Of a stretch of DNA of 32,951 nucleotides, positions 1 to 8,828 are shown one piece after another. Origin of the DNA: Cyanobacteria bacterium M_DeepCast_200m_mx_001 (GTDB lineage: Bacteria; Cyanobacteriota; Cyanobacteriia; PCC-6307; Cyanobiaceae); contig VGQL01000013.1 of NCBI GenBank assembly GCA_016882415.1, forward strand, positions 1 through 32,951, in the 5' to 3' direction. The position numbers and the translations under genes are program-made. Below the pieces are notes generated by a model. It was not told the DNA's origin, ran no database searches, and was given only the letters and a program-made list of their open reading frames with translations. The stretch's first letter is position 1, and each line of letters opens with the position of its first letter.

Positions 1-155
1 GATGCCACGGTGCGGGCGGTCACCGTCACGGCCGGTGCCGGTGCGGCGGCGGGGGCCGGCGCGCTGGCGGGTTTGGCGGCGGCAGCGGGGATGGCGGTCA
101 CCGGGGTGACCGGCTTGGCGGCGCTGCTGCTGGCTTGGGGTTTGGGGGTGGCCAT
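1..155 (-). CDS. Partial N-terminus of a carboxysome-associated protein, probably CsoS1E-like (Ala/Pro-rich extension); truncated by window edge
   Basis: Reverse-strand ATG at 155 reads MATPKPQASSSAAKPVTPVTAIPAAAAKPASAPAPAAAPAPAVTVTARTVA..., open to the edge. It lies directly downstream of csoS4B, where csoS1E occurs in some alpha-cyanobacteria. No BMC domain is visible in the window. Confidence 0.5.
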   Translation of the reverse strand, partial: MATPKPQASSSAAKPVTPVTAIPAAAAKPASAPAPAAAPAPAVTVTARTVA

Positions 156-214
156 GGCGGAGAGGGGCGGAGCCCGGAGGTGATCGCGGAGGAACGGAAG
201 CGGGGGGAAGCCCC

Positions 215-466
215 TTATCCGTCCGGCGACCAGTGGTCGATGATGCCGCCGATCGTCAGATCGGTGAGCAGGTCGCCGTTGCCGGTGGCAAAGCGGGCGG
301 CGGAGCCGCTGGCGGTGAACACCCAGTTGCCTGGGGAGGCGCCCACCGGGTCACAGGCCACGTTGAGCTTGCCCTTGGGGGTGCGCAGCACCCGCAGGTT
401 TTGGTGGGCGAAGCCCGGCACCCGGTTGGTGCACACCAGCGAGCCCATCACCTGCATGATTTCCAT
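215..466 (-). CDS. csoS4B: Carboxysome shell vertex protein CsoS4B (BMC-P pentamer)
   Basis: MEIMQVMGSLVCTNRVPGFAHQNLRVLR...DLTIGGIIDHWSPDG; EutN/CcmL family; ATG overlaps csoS4A stop (TGATG). Confidence 0.93.
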   Translation of the reverse strand: MEIMQVMGSLVCTNRVPGFAHQNLRVLRTPKGKLNVACDPVGASPGNWVFTASGSAARFATGNGDLLTDLTIGGIIDHWSPDG

Positions 467-777
467 CAGCCGGCACCCCCCGGGGGTTTGGCTGGGTTGG
501 CTGTGGGATTTCCAGCGGCCATCTCCTTGGCGGCGTCGGGATCCCAGTGGTCGATGATCCCCACGATGGTGAGATCGCTGGGGTACGACTTGCTGCCGGC
601 GGCCTCGCGGGCGGCGGAGCTGCCCACGCAGATCACCCAATCCCCCGGGATGGCGCCCACGGCATCCACCGCCACCTTCTGGGTGCTGCCATCGAGCACC
701 ACCTGCAGGTGCTTGTGCTGGAAATCAGCGATGCGGTTGGTGGAAACCAGTGGTTTCAGCACTTTGCAGATCAACAT
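466..777 (-). CDS. csoS4A: Carboxysome shell vertex protein CsoS4A (BMC-P pentamer)
   Basis: MLICKVLKPLVSTNRIADFQHKHLQVVLDG...LTIVGIIDHWDPD; EutN/CcmL family; operon position. Confidence 0.95.
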   Translation of the reverse strand: MLICKVLKPLVSTNRIADFQHKHLQVVLDGSTQKVAVDAVGAIPGDWVICVGSSAAREAAGSKSYPSDLTIVGIIDHWDPDAAKEMAAGNPTANPAKPPGGAG

Positions 778-778
778 C

Positions 779-2392
779 TCAGTGCCCGCCTCCGGTGTTG
801 AACGTGATTGAGGAACTTACGGTCTCGGCCGGGACATGCCGGTCGCGATCCCGCACGGTGAGCAGGGTGTGCAGCAGCCCCTGCTGGCAGAGGTCGCTGT
901 AGCGCGCCTCGATGGCGGCCTTGACGCGCCCGCAGTGGGCGATGGCCCGCTCGCGGGCCCCGGGCACGGCACCGTGGTAGTCGAAGCGCAGCACCACCGG
1001 GATCGGCAGCCCGCGCGACACATTGAGGCCGCTGAAGATCTTCACCCCCACGTCAAGGTCGGGGGCCCCTTCCTCCACCGTGTCCATGTAGGCGAAGTAG
1101 GTGAGGTTGCGCAGGTGCACCTCCTTGAAGCCGATGCCCACGCCAATGAAGCGCTCGGCGTGGCCGAAATCGCTGTAGCTGCCGCCGTGGTACTGGCGCA
1201 CGTAGTCGATCTGGGAGAGGTTGTGCTCCAGCAGGCGTGCCACGAGCCGCACCATGCCCGCATCGGGGGCGGCGGCGGCGGTCCCTTGCACCAGCTCGGT
1301 GAGGCGCTGGCGGGCCTGGTCGGCGGGGAGGGAGCGGGTGGCCTCGTAGACGTCGCGGGCGTCGAGCCAGGTGTCGAGATCGGTGCTGCCGTCAGCGCCG
1401 GGCACGTGCACGCGGATGGCGTCGGTGTCGGTGTCCATGCCGATCAGCAGCAGGTCCACCGAAGCGCCGCAGCAGAAGCTGTTCTCCACCGCCTGCTGGA
1501 AATCCTTGAGGCGCTGCAGGCCCTGGGCGGCGGCGGCCTTGTCGTCGCTGCCGTGGGCGGCGCAGCCCTCGTGGCAGGGGTCCTTGGAGCTGAAGTGATA
1601 CACCACCACCTTGAGGTAGCGGGTGTCGCTGTGGGCGGGGTTGGGCAGCCCCTCGCGGTAGCGGCGGTGCTCGGTTTTCACCCAGCGGTCCACCGTGTTC
1701 TCCACGTCGAACATGGCGCCGGCATGGGAGCGGCGGCGCACGGAGCTGAACGGCAACCGCAGGGCGTAGGCGATGGCGTGGGCCAGGCGGCCGTCGGCGC
1801 AGGGGGTGATGTCCAGCAGGTGGAAGCCACAGTCGAGCAGGAAGGCGTCGAAGGCCTCGGCGTCGGGGCTGCCGGCCTGACCCGCCAGGGGATCATCGTT
1901 GTAGAAGGTGAGGCTGGTCTGCTCGTAGGCCTCGAACACGCACCAGGCGAACAGGGTGCGCATGTCCAGCTGGCTGGTCCAGGCCTGCTCCAGCACCGGC
2001 TGGGGCAGGGGATGGCCCAGCTCCGCCTCCGCTAGGCGCTGGGCTTCGGCCACGAAGTTGCCCTCGTGCTGCAGGGCTGAAAGCCGTTTGAGCACCGGCA
2101 CGATGCGGTCGAAGGCGCCGAGGGTGCGTTGCTCGTAGGCCCGCAGGGCCGCATTCGCCTGGCCGTTGCTGAGGGGGTGCAGGCCGGCGCCGCCGCGGTG
2201 GCCGGCCGGGCGCAGCACCACCGGTGAGGCCACCGGGCGCACCCGCTTGGAAAGGCCTGACACCGGATTGAGGGGAGCTGGTGTCAGGGGATTGGCCGTG
2301 GGCTGCTCAGCAGCGGCTTGCTCCGCAGCGGGTCGACGTCGCGGTGCCGTTGGGGCCAGGGGCCGCTCCAGATAGGCGGGACGTCGACGCAT
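779..2392 (-). CDS. csoSCA: Carboxysomal carbonic anhydrase CsoSCA (epsilon/beta-like)
   Basis: 537 aa between csoS2 and csoS4A; family-like segments (VVYHFSSKDPCHEGCAAHGSDDKAAAAQGLQRLKDFQQAVENSFCCGASVDLLLIGMDTDTDAIRVH). Confidence 0.95.
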   Translation of the reverse strand: MRRRPAYLERPLAPTAPRRRPAAEQAAAEQPTANPLTPAPLNPVSGLSKRVRPVASPVVLRPAGHRGGAGLHPLSNGQANAALRAYEQRTLGAFDRIVPVLKRLSALQHEGNFVAEAQRLAEAELGHPLPQPVLEQAWTSQLDMRTLFAWCVFEAYEQTSLTFYNDDPLAGQAGSPDAEAFDAFLLDCGFHLLDITPCADGRLAHAIAYALRLPFSSVRRRSHAGAMFDVENTVDRWVKTEHRRYREGLPNPAHSDTRYLKVVVYHFSSKDPCHEGCAAHGSDDKAAAAQGLQRLKDFQQAVENSFCCGASVDLLLIGMDTDTDAIRVHVPGADGSTDLDTWLDARDVYEATRSLPADQARQRLTELVQGTAAAAPDAGMVRLVARLLEHNLSQIDYVRQYHGGSYSDFGHAERFIGVGIGFKEVHLRNLTYFAYMDTVEEGAPDLDVGVKIFSGLNVSRGLPIPVVLRFDYHGAVPGARERAIAHCGRVKAAIEARYSDLCQQGLLHTLLTVRDRDRHVPAETVSSSITFNTGGGH

Positions 2393-2403
2393 GCGTGAGG
2401 GCC

Positions 2404-4767
2404 TCAGCCGCGGGCCCCACCGGACACCGTGATCAGGGAACCCTGGTCGGTGCTACCGCTGGAGCCGGTGATTTTGGTGTTCGGCGCTGGGATTTCCTCA
2501 TTGCGCTTGCGCTGGAAACCGGGCATGGCGCCCATGGGGCCCACGCGGGTGGGGTTGCGGCGGCGGGCGGAGCTGCCCTCGGTGCCGGTCACGCGGTCAC
2601 CGCGGTCCCAGTCGTCGCCGGTGATGCGGGAGCCGTTGCCCTCGCCGGTGACGCGGGAGACGGGGCGCTGATCCTCATCCATGCTCACCGGGGCCGGGGT
2701 GGCGGCGGGGCGGCGATCGAAGCGGAACTGCTCGGTGCCGGTGATTTTGCCGGTGGCCATGTCGAACGGGCCGGTGATGCGGCCACCCTGCTCGTAAGTG
2801 CTGCCGGTGACGCCACCGGTGGTTTCCCGTTGCACCTGGGCGGCGCGGGCGGGGGATTGCACGCTGAACTGCTGCCAGGCGGCGGCGTTCAGGGGCTGGG
2901 GGAAATCGGCGTCGCGGCTGGGGGCGGTGCCGCAGGCGCTGGCCTGCTGGTCGGCGCCCACGTAGGGGGTGCCGGTGACGTCCTCACAGGCGCCACGCTC
3001 GGCGCCGGTCATCACGCCGCCGATGCCGGGCTGGATGCCGGTCATGCGGTTGGCGTTGCGCACGGGGGTGCGCTCGCGGGTGGCCCGCACGGCCTTGGTG
3101 TTGCAGAAATCGCCGGGTTGCTCGAGGCCGGCGTAGGGGGTGCCGGTGACCACCTTGCAGGTGCCGGGCTCATCGCCGGTGACCTTCTCGCTGCGGCCGG
3201 TGCGGGTGCCGCTCACCACCTGGTTGCGGTTGGTGATGCTGAAACCCACCTTGGCGGCCTCGGGGGCGGGGCGAGTGCCGCAGAAGCCTTCGAACTGCTG
3301 GCTGCCGATGTACTCGTCGCCAGTGATGTTGCGGCAGCTGCCAGGCTCATCGCCGGTGACCTGCTGGCTGCGGCCCACGGCGGTGCCGGTGACACCGGTG
3401 CCGCGCAGGGTGTTGAGGCTGCTCACCTTGGTGGGGGCGCGGCCGGGGGCGGCGGCTTCGGCGCCCAGGTATTGGTCGCCGGTGAGCTGGCGGCCGGAGC
3501 CGGGCTCATCGCCGGTGACCTTCTCGCTGCGGCCCACCAGCACGCCGCTCACGGGCTGGCCGCCCAGGGTCTGGCTGCGGCCCACCTTGCGCACGGCGGG
3601 GGTGGTGCTGCCGCAGTAGGTGGCGGATTGGTTGGCGGAGATGTATTCGGTGCCGGTGACGGCCTTGCAGGTGCCGGGCTCATCGCCGGTGACCTTCTCG
3701 CTGCGGCCCACCTCATTGCCGGTAACCCGGTTGCCGTGGCTGGTGGCGGTGACGCGCACCTTGGCGGGCTGGATCGGGGCGGCGGGCTGGTTGCCGCAGA
3801 AGGTCTGGAACACCTCGGCGCCGAGGTATTCGGTGCCGGTGATGGTGCGGCAGGTGGCGGCCTCATTGCCGGTGGTCTTCACCGAGCGGTTGGCCTGGGT
3901 ACCGGTGACGGTCTGGCCGGAGAGGGTTTCGCTGATGCCCACCTTCCAGGCGGCATCGGCGGCGGCGGCTTGCTTGGAGCCGTGGCGGTTGGGGCCGCTG
4001 GGGCGGGTGCCACCGCTGCGGCTGCCGCCGGCGGCGCCGCTCTTGCTCTTCAGTTCGCGCACCTTTTGGGCCAGGTCGCGGCCGTTGAGGTCGGGGTTGA
4101 TCTGGCGGGCCACCGCGGCGGCGCCGCTCTTAGAGCCGGTGCTGGCGGACTTACCGCGCTTGCTCAGGGCTTCGCGGCGAGCGAGCACGAGGGCCCGGCT
4201 GGGGTTGTGCTGGGAGCTGGCTTTGCGGGTGGTGGCGCGGCTGGCGGCGTTGCTGCTGCCGCCGGCGCGGCTGCTCAGCGACAGGGTGGCGCCGGCGTCA
4301 CGGCTGGGCCTGTCGTCACTCTGGCGGGGCTTCTCAACCGCCGCAGCTGGGGCGGAGCTGGCGGCGGGGGCGACGGCCGCTGCGGTGGTCACACCCAGGT
4401 CGGTGCGGGTGCGGTCTTTCGAGGTGCTGGCGCGTTTGCCCCCGCGGGAGAGGGCTTCGCGGCGGGCGAGCACCAGATCACGGCTGGGGTTGCTCACCTT
4501 GCGGGCGTTGCCGCTGCGGGGGGTGGAGCTGGGGGCACTCAGACTGCGGTTGGCCGTGCGGCTGGCGCGGGGGGCCGGCTCACTGGCTACGGCCTCGCGC
4601 ACCTCAGCGGCGGTGGCCACCGGGGTATTGGTGCGGGTGGGTCGGGCGTCGGCTGCGTTGCGCACACGACCGGAATTGTTGCTGTAGCGGCCAGCAGCCT
4701 TTTTCCCGCCATCGGCGAGAGCCTTACGGCGCTCCAGGGCTGCTTCGCGACTCGATTGTGTGGCCAT
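2404..4767 (-). CDS. csoS2: Carboxysome assembly scaffold CsoS2
   Basis: Start chosen at MATQSSREAALERRKALADGGKKAA. N-terminal basic repeats (SRDLVLARREALSRGGKRAS, SRALVLARREALSKRGKSAS), VTG-rich middle repeats and a C-terminal ITG region. Confidence 0.96.
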   Translation of the reverse strand: MATQSSREAALERRKALADGGKKAAGRYSNNSGRVRNAADARPTRTNTPVATAAEVREAVASEPAPRASRTANRSLSAPSSTPRSGNARKVSNPSRDLVLARREALSRGGKRASTSKDRTRTDLGVTTAAAVAPAASSAPAAAVEKPRQSDDRPSRDAGATLSLSSRAGGSSNAASRATTRKASSQHNPSRALVLARREALSKRGKSASTGSKSGAAAVARQINPDLNGRDLAQKVRELKSKSGAAGGSRSGGTRPSGPNRHGSKQAAAADAAWKVGISETLSGQTVTGTQANRSVKTTGNEAATCRTITGTEYLGAEVFQTFCGNQPAAPIQPAKVRVTATSHGNRVTGNEVGRSEKVTGDEPGTCKAVTGTEYISANQSATYCGSTTPAVRKVGRSQTLGGQPVSGVLVGRSEKVTGDEPGSGRQLTGDQYLGAEAAAPGRAPTKVSSLNTLRGTGVTGTAVGRSQQVTGDEPGSCRNITGDEYIGSQQFEGFCGTRPAPEAAKVGFSITNRNQVVSGTRTGRSEKVTGDEPGTCKVVTGTPYAGLEQPGDFCNTKAVRATRERTPVRNANRMTGIQPGIGGVMTGAERGACEDVTGTPYVGADQQASACGTAPSRDADFPQPLNAAAWQQFSVQSPARAAQVQRETTGGVTGSTYEQGGRITGPFDMATGKITGTEQFRFDRRPAATPAPVSMDEDQRPVSRVTGEGNGSRITGDDWDRGDRVTGTEGSSARRRNPTRVGPMGAMPGFQRKRNEEIPAPNTKITGSSGSTDQGSLITVSGGARG
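2930..3943 (-). repeat. CsoS2 middle-repeat block, about six copies of a ~50-aa VTGT/VTGDEPG...YxG...CG repeat
   Basis: Tandem degenerate repeats read from the translated ORF, e.g. VGRSEKVTGDEPGTCKAVTGTEYISANQSATYCG; boundaries approximate. Confidence 0.85.
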
Positions 4768-4844
4768 GTCCGCCCGACGATTGAAGTTCTGGGGGTTGCC
4801 GATGGTGATCGGGTGAAGGATCACGTTCGGCAGATAAGAGAGGG

Positions 4845-4871
4845 TGTGGTCCCGATCAAGTCGGGACCACA
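4845..4871 (-). promoter_or_regulatory. 11-bp perfect stem, 5-nt loop hairpin in the cbbS-csoS2 intergenic region
   Basis: tgtggtcccga-tcaag-tcgggaccaca read directly; no strong U-tract after it on the minus strand. Confidence 0.75.
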
Positions 4872-4905
4872 TTGCGCTCTGTGGTTTTAAAAGAAGGCGC
4901 TGAAA

Positions 4906-5247
4906 TCAGCGGCCTTCGAACACCACGAAGCAGGAGCCCTGGCTCTGGGTGTAGGCGTCGTAACCCACCAGACGCACGTGGTGGTCGGGGTAGGCACGGT
5001 GACAAGCTTCGAGCTCGTTCACGATCACGCTCAGGTCCTTCTCGCCGAAGAAGGGCAGCTTCCAATAGGACCAATAGGTGGCCATGGAACGGCTGGGGTG
5101 CACGTGCTCAACGAGCGGGCTCCAACCCTGGGCAATGATGTAGGCGATCTGGTCGTAGATCTCGTCCTGGGTCATCGGCGGGAGGAAGCCGAAGGTCTCC
5201 AGGGTGGCGACTGTTTGGTAGTCACCCACGGTGCTCTTGAAAGGCAT
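4906..5247 (-). CDS. cbbS: Form IA RuBisCO small subunit
   Basis: MPFKSTVGDYQTVATLETFGFLPPMTQDEIYDQIAYIIAQGWSPLVEH... Confidence 0.97.
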   Translation of the reverse strand: MPFKSTVGDYQTVATLETFGFLPPMTQDEIYDQIAYIIAQGWSPLVEHVHPSRSMATYWSYWKLPFFGEKDLSVIVNELEACHRAYPDHHVRLVGYDAYTQSQGSCFVVFEGR

Positions 5248-5286
5248 GGGGTTCCTTGAGGTGGATGGATTGAATGAACCCGATCA

Positions 5287-5338
5287 GGGATGCCTGAGGC
5301 ATCCCATGGATCGCGTTCGTCGATGACTCAATCGACGA
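5287..5338 (-). promoter_or_regulatory. Two tandem perfect 8-bp hairpins in the cbbL-cbbS intergenic region
   Basis: gggatgcc-tga-ggcatccc (5287-5305) and tcgtcgat-gactca-atcgacga (5317-5338), the latter abutting the cbbL stop. Confidence 0.75.
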
Positions 5339-6751
5339 TCAGTTGACGTCGAGCTTGTCGACGGTGTCGAACTCGAACTTGATCTCCTTCCAGGTCTCGA
5401 GGGCGATGGCCAGCTCGGGGCTGTGCTTCGCGGCTTCCAGGAGGATGTCGCGGCCTTCGCGCTCGATTTCGCGACCGGCATTGCGTGCCTTGACGCAGGC
5501 CTCGAGGGCCACACGGTTGGCAGCAGCACCAGCGGCGGAACCCCAGGGGTGACCGTGGGTACCACCACCGAACTGGAGCACCGAATCGTCGCCGAAGATG
5601 CTCACCAGGGCCGGCATGTGCCAGACGTGGATACCGCCGGAGGCCACGGCGAACACGCCGCCCATGGAACCCCAGTCCTGATCGAAGAAGTTGCCGCGGC
5701 TGCGATCTTCGGGAACGAAGGATTCACGCAGCTGGTCGATGTAGCCGAGGGTCGACTGGCGGTCGCCCTCCAGCTTGCCCACCACGGTGCCGGTGTGGAG
5801 CTGGTCACCACCGGAGAGACGCAGGCACTTGGCCAGCACACGGAAGTGAATGCCGTGCTTGGGGTGACGGTCGATCACCGCGTGCATGGCGCGGTGAATG
5901 TGGAGCAGCATGCCGTTCTTGCGGCACCACTTCGCCAGACCGGTGTTGGCGGTGAAGCCACCGGTGATGTAGTCGTGCATGATGATCGGCTGCCCGAGTT
6001 CCTTGGCGAACTCGGCCCGCTCGTACATCTCCTCAGGGGTTGCGGCGGTGCAATTGAGGTAGTGACCCTTGCGCTCGCCGGTTTCCTGCTCAGCCGCTTT
6101 CACAGCTTCGGCCACGAACTCGAAACGGTTCTGCCAGCGCTGGAAGGGCTGCGAGTTGATGTTCTCGTCGTCCTTGGTGAAGTCGAGACCGCCACGGAGG
6201 CACTCGTACACCACCCGGCCGTAGTTCTTACCGCTCAGGCCGAGCTTCGGCTTGATGGTGCAACCCAGCAGGGGACGGCCGTACTTGTTCATCCGGTCGC
6301 GCTCCACCTGGATGCCGTTCGGCGGACCCATGCAGGTCTTGATGAACGCCATCGGGAAGCGGATGTCTTCCAGACGCAGGTGGCGCAGCGCCTTGAAGCC
6401 GAACACGTTGCCGACCAGGGAGGTCAGCACGTTGGTGATCGAACCCTCTTCGAACAGATCGAGGGGGTAGGCGATGAAGGCATAGAAGGATTCCTTGTCG
6501 CCAGGAACGTCTTCGATGCGGTAGCAACGGCCCTTGTAGAAGTCGAGGTCGGTGAGGAGCTCGGACCACACAGTGGACCAGGTGCCGGTGGAGGATTCAG
6601 CGGCCACAGCGGCTGCCACTTCTTCCTTGGGCACACCTTCCTGGCCGGTGCACTTGAAGCAAGCCAGCAGGTCGGTGTCGAGGGGGACGTAATCAGGAGT
6701 CCAGTACGTGTCCCGGTACTCCTTAACCCCAGCGTCGTACTTCTTAGCCAT
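5339..6751 (-). CDS. cbbL: Form IA RuBisCO large subunit
   Basis: 470 aa; [33 protein letters not shown]...[22 protein letters not shown]... Confidence 0.98.
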   Translation of the reverse strand: MAKKYDAGVKEYRDTYWTPDYVPLDTDLLACFKCTGQEGVPKEEVAAAVAAESSTGTWSTVWSELLTDLDFYKGRCYRIEDVPGDKESFYAFIAYPLDLFEEGSITNVLTSLVGNVFGFKALRHLRLEDIRFPMAFIKTCMGPPNGIQVERDRMNKYGRPLLGCTIKPKLGLSGKNYGRVVYECLRGGLDFTKDDENINSQPFQRWQNRFEFVAEAVKAAEQETGERKGHYLNCTAATPEEMYERAEFAKELGQPIIMHDYITGGFTANTGLAKWCRKNGMLLHIHRAMHAVIDRHPKHGIHFRVLAKCLRLSGGDQLHTGTVVGKLEGDRQSTLGYIDQLRESFVPEDRSRGNFFDQDWGSMGGVFAVASGGIHVWHMPALVSIFGDDSVLQFGGGTHGHPWGSAAGAAANRVALEACVKARNAGREIEREGRDILLEAAKHSPELAIALETWKEIKFEFDTVDKLDVN

Positions 6752-6823
6752 GGAGAGTCTCCGTATGGGTCGAGGGAAAAAGAATTAGAGGTGGACGCGG
6801 CCCTCAGGCTCGCGACTCAGACC

Positions 6824-7138
6824 TCAGTCCTTCGAACCAACGAAGCCGGCGCTGCTGTTCAGAGCAGGCTCCACTTCACGGTGGGGGCGGGCGATGATGT
6901 GGGCAGCCACCAGGCCGTCGCCCACGCGCTCGCAAGCATCAGCGCCGGCGCGAACGGCAGCGTTCACAGCACCGGTTTCGCCGCGCACCAGCACGGTCAC
7001 ATAACCGCCGCCGACGAACTCGCGACCGATCAGGCGCACTTCGGCGGCCTTGGTCATGGCATCAGCCGCTTCAATCGCGGGAACCAAGCCCCGGGTTTCG
7101 ATCATGCCGAGGGCGATGCCCATGGTTTCGTTAGCCAT
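6824..7138 (-). CDS. csoS1: Major carboxysome shell protein CsoS1 (BMC-H)
   Basis: MANETMGIALGMIETRGLVPAIEAADAMTKAAEVRLIGREFVGGGYVTVLVRGETGAVNAAVRAG...; start set at MANETMG rather than the longer listed ORF. Confidence 0.96.
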   Translation of the reverse strand: MANETMGIALGMIETRGLVPAIEAADAMTKAAEVRLIGREFVGGGYVTVLVRGETGAVNAAVRAGADACERVGDGLVAAHIIARPHREVEPALNSSAGFVGSKD

Positions 7139-7343
7139 TACCTGCTCCTGGAGGAGGGGTGGAATGTTCGTTTGCAACCTTGCTCTCGCGGCGAGCCCTC
7201 CGTCAAGCCATTTGGGGCGTTTGTGCCATCACCGTCTGCGCTGTCACTGATAAAGCAGGCTGATCAGTACATCACAAAACTTTGGGATCCCTGTTGTCCG
7301 GGTTCGGCGATCCGGCCCCAAACCGTTGCCGTTGCCACCGCCC

Positions 7344-7625
7344 TCACAGGGGTTCGGCATCCGACACGTACGCCACGCCACCGTAGTAACCGAGCAGCGG
7401 TTGGATCTCCTGGCGCAGCCGCTCCAGGATCTCCGGCTGGCAGAACACGATCACGTGGGCGTTGGCGCCGAGGCCGCTGAAGTCCATCGCCTCCGACACC
7501 GACCCATGGGGCCCCTTGCCGGTGACGTGTTTCATCACCGTGTACCCAGGGGATCCGGCCGCATCGATGGCCTTGAGCACGGAATCCAGTTCCCGCTCGC
7601 TGATGATCAGATCGAGGCGTTTCAT
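7344..7625 (-). CDS. sbtB: PII-like regulator of bicarbonate transport SbtB
   Basis: MKRLDLIISERELDSVLKAIDAAGSPGYTVMKHVTGKGPHGSVSEAMDFSGLGANAHVIVFC...LLGYYGGVAYVSDAEPL; 4 nt after sbtA. Confidence 0.92.
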   Translation of the reverse strand: MKRLDLIISERELDSVLKAIDAAGSPGYTVMKHVTGKGPHGSVSEAMDFSGLGANAHVIVFCQPEILERLRQEIQPLLGYYGGVAYVSDAEPL

Positions 7626-7629
7626 CCCA

Positions 7630-8625
7630 TCAACCGGCGGACACCACCAGTTTGTTCACCAGCGCCATGTAGAGCGGAATTCCCACAATGATGTTGAAGG
7701 GGAAGGTGAGCCCCAGGGCTGTGGAGATGTAGTAGCTGGGGTTGGCCTCCGGCACGGTCATGCGCATGGCGGCGGGCACGGCGATGTAGGAGGCGCTGGC
7801 ACACAGCACCACAAACAGCAGGGCATTGCCGGCCTCCAGCCCCAGCCCCCGGGCGATCAGGGCCCCCACCAGGGCGTTGAACAGCGGCATCAGCACGGAG
7901 AAGCCGATCAGGAAGCTGCCGGCGCGGCGCAGGTCCGACAGCCGCTGGGCGGCCACGATGCCCATGTCCAGCAGGAAGAAGCTGAGGGAGCCGTAGAAGA
8001 GCTTGTCGGTGAAGGGCAGCATCTTCTCCACGCTCTGGGGGCTATTGGCCGCGGAGAGGTAGCCGATCAGCAAGCTCCCCACCAGCAGATACACCGAGCC
8101 ATTGAGCAAGGCTTCGTGCAGCACCGCCCCCCAGCGCATGCGGCCGTTGTCGGGCCGTTGCTGGGTGCTGGCCAGCTTCACCAGCAGCAGGCCCACGATG
8201 ATCGCCGGCGATTCCATCAGCGCCAGGGCCGCCACCATGAAGCCGTCGTGGGGGAGATTCTGGGTTTCCAGGAAGCTCTCGGCGGTGATGAAGGTGACGG
8301 CGCTGATGGAGCCGTAGGTGGCGGCGATGGCGGCGGCGTTGAAGCCATCCAGCTTCAGCCTCAGCACCAGAAAGCTGTAGAGGGGCACCGCCAGCGACAT
8401 CAGCACCGCCGCGGCGATGGTGGGCAGCACCGGGCCACTGATGCCGCTGTGCTGCAGCTCCAGGCCCCCCTTGAAGCCGATGGCGAGCAAGAGATAGAGG
8501 GAAAAGAGCTTGGGCAGGGGGGCCGGGATCTCCAGATCCGAGCGCACCAGCACTGCAATCACCCCCAGGAAGAAGAACAGAACCGGAGGGGTGAGCAGGT
8601 TCTGCAGAACCAGACTGGTATCCAT
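7630..8625 (-). CDS. sbtA: Sodium-dependent bicarbonate transporter SbtA
   Basis: MDTSLVLQNLLTPPVLFFFLGVIAVLVRSDLEIPAPLPKLFSLYLLLAIGFKGG...AATYGSISAVTFITAESFLE...; start could also be 8640. Confidence 0.93.
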   Translation of the reverse strand: MDTSLVLQNLLTPPVLFFFLGVIAVLVRSDLEIPAPLPKLFSLYLLLAIGFKGGLELQHSGISGPVLPTIAAAVLMSLAVPLYSFLVLRLKLDGFNAAAIAATYGSISAVTFITAESFLETQNLPHDGFMVAALALMESPAIIVGLLLVKLASTQQRPDNGRMRWGAVLHEALLNGSVYLLVGSLLIGYLSAANSPQSVEKMLPFTDKLFYGSLSFFLLDMGIVAAQRLSDLRRAGSFLIGFSVLMPLFNALVGALIARGLGLEAGNALLFVVLCASASYIAVPAAMRMTVPEANPSYYISTALGLTFPFNIIVGIPLYMALVNKLVVSAG

Positions 8626-8828
8626 TCCTGGTGGGGCCATGCCGCGGCTTCAAGCTAGGCCTGGGGTGAAGCTCTGTTCCCGGCCGCACACATCTCGCCG
8701 CACGGGCTTGCCGCCCCTGGATGCCCTCCCTACGGTTTTGCCCGAGGCAGGAGCCCCTGGACTTGTTCGGGGGGTGGAATGTTCAACCCAACCTGCCTCA
8801 CACCCTCTCAACACCGCTAACCGGCACA

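Noticed and set aside
836-2035. 399-aa plus-strand ORF opposite csoSCA
   Set aside because: Val/Gly/Ala/His-rich antisense translation with no domain.
2930-3943. Tandem repeats in csoS2 considered as a CRISPR-like or DNA-level satellite array
   Set aside because: Degenerate in-frame protein repeats with known CsoS2 architecture; no uniform repeat/spacer pattern.
2281-4890. 869-aa plus-strand ORF opposite csoS2
   Set aside because: Gly/Ala low-complexity translation antisense to csoS2 in a GC-rich region; mirror artefact with no recognisable domain.
5423-7480. 685-aa plus-strand ORF opposite cbbL and csoS1
   Set aside because: Antisense to highly conserved RuBisCO and shell genes; codon-bias artefact.
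7462-8658. 398-aa plus-strand Gln/His-rich ORF
   Set aside because: Antisense to sbtA/sbtB.
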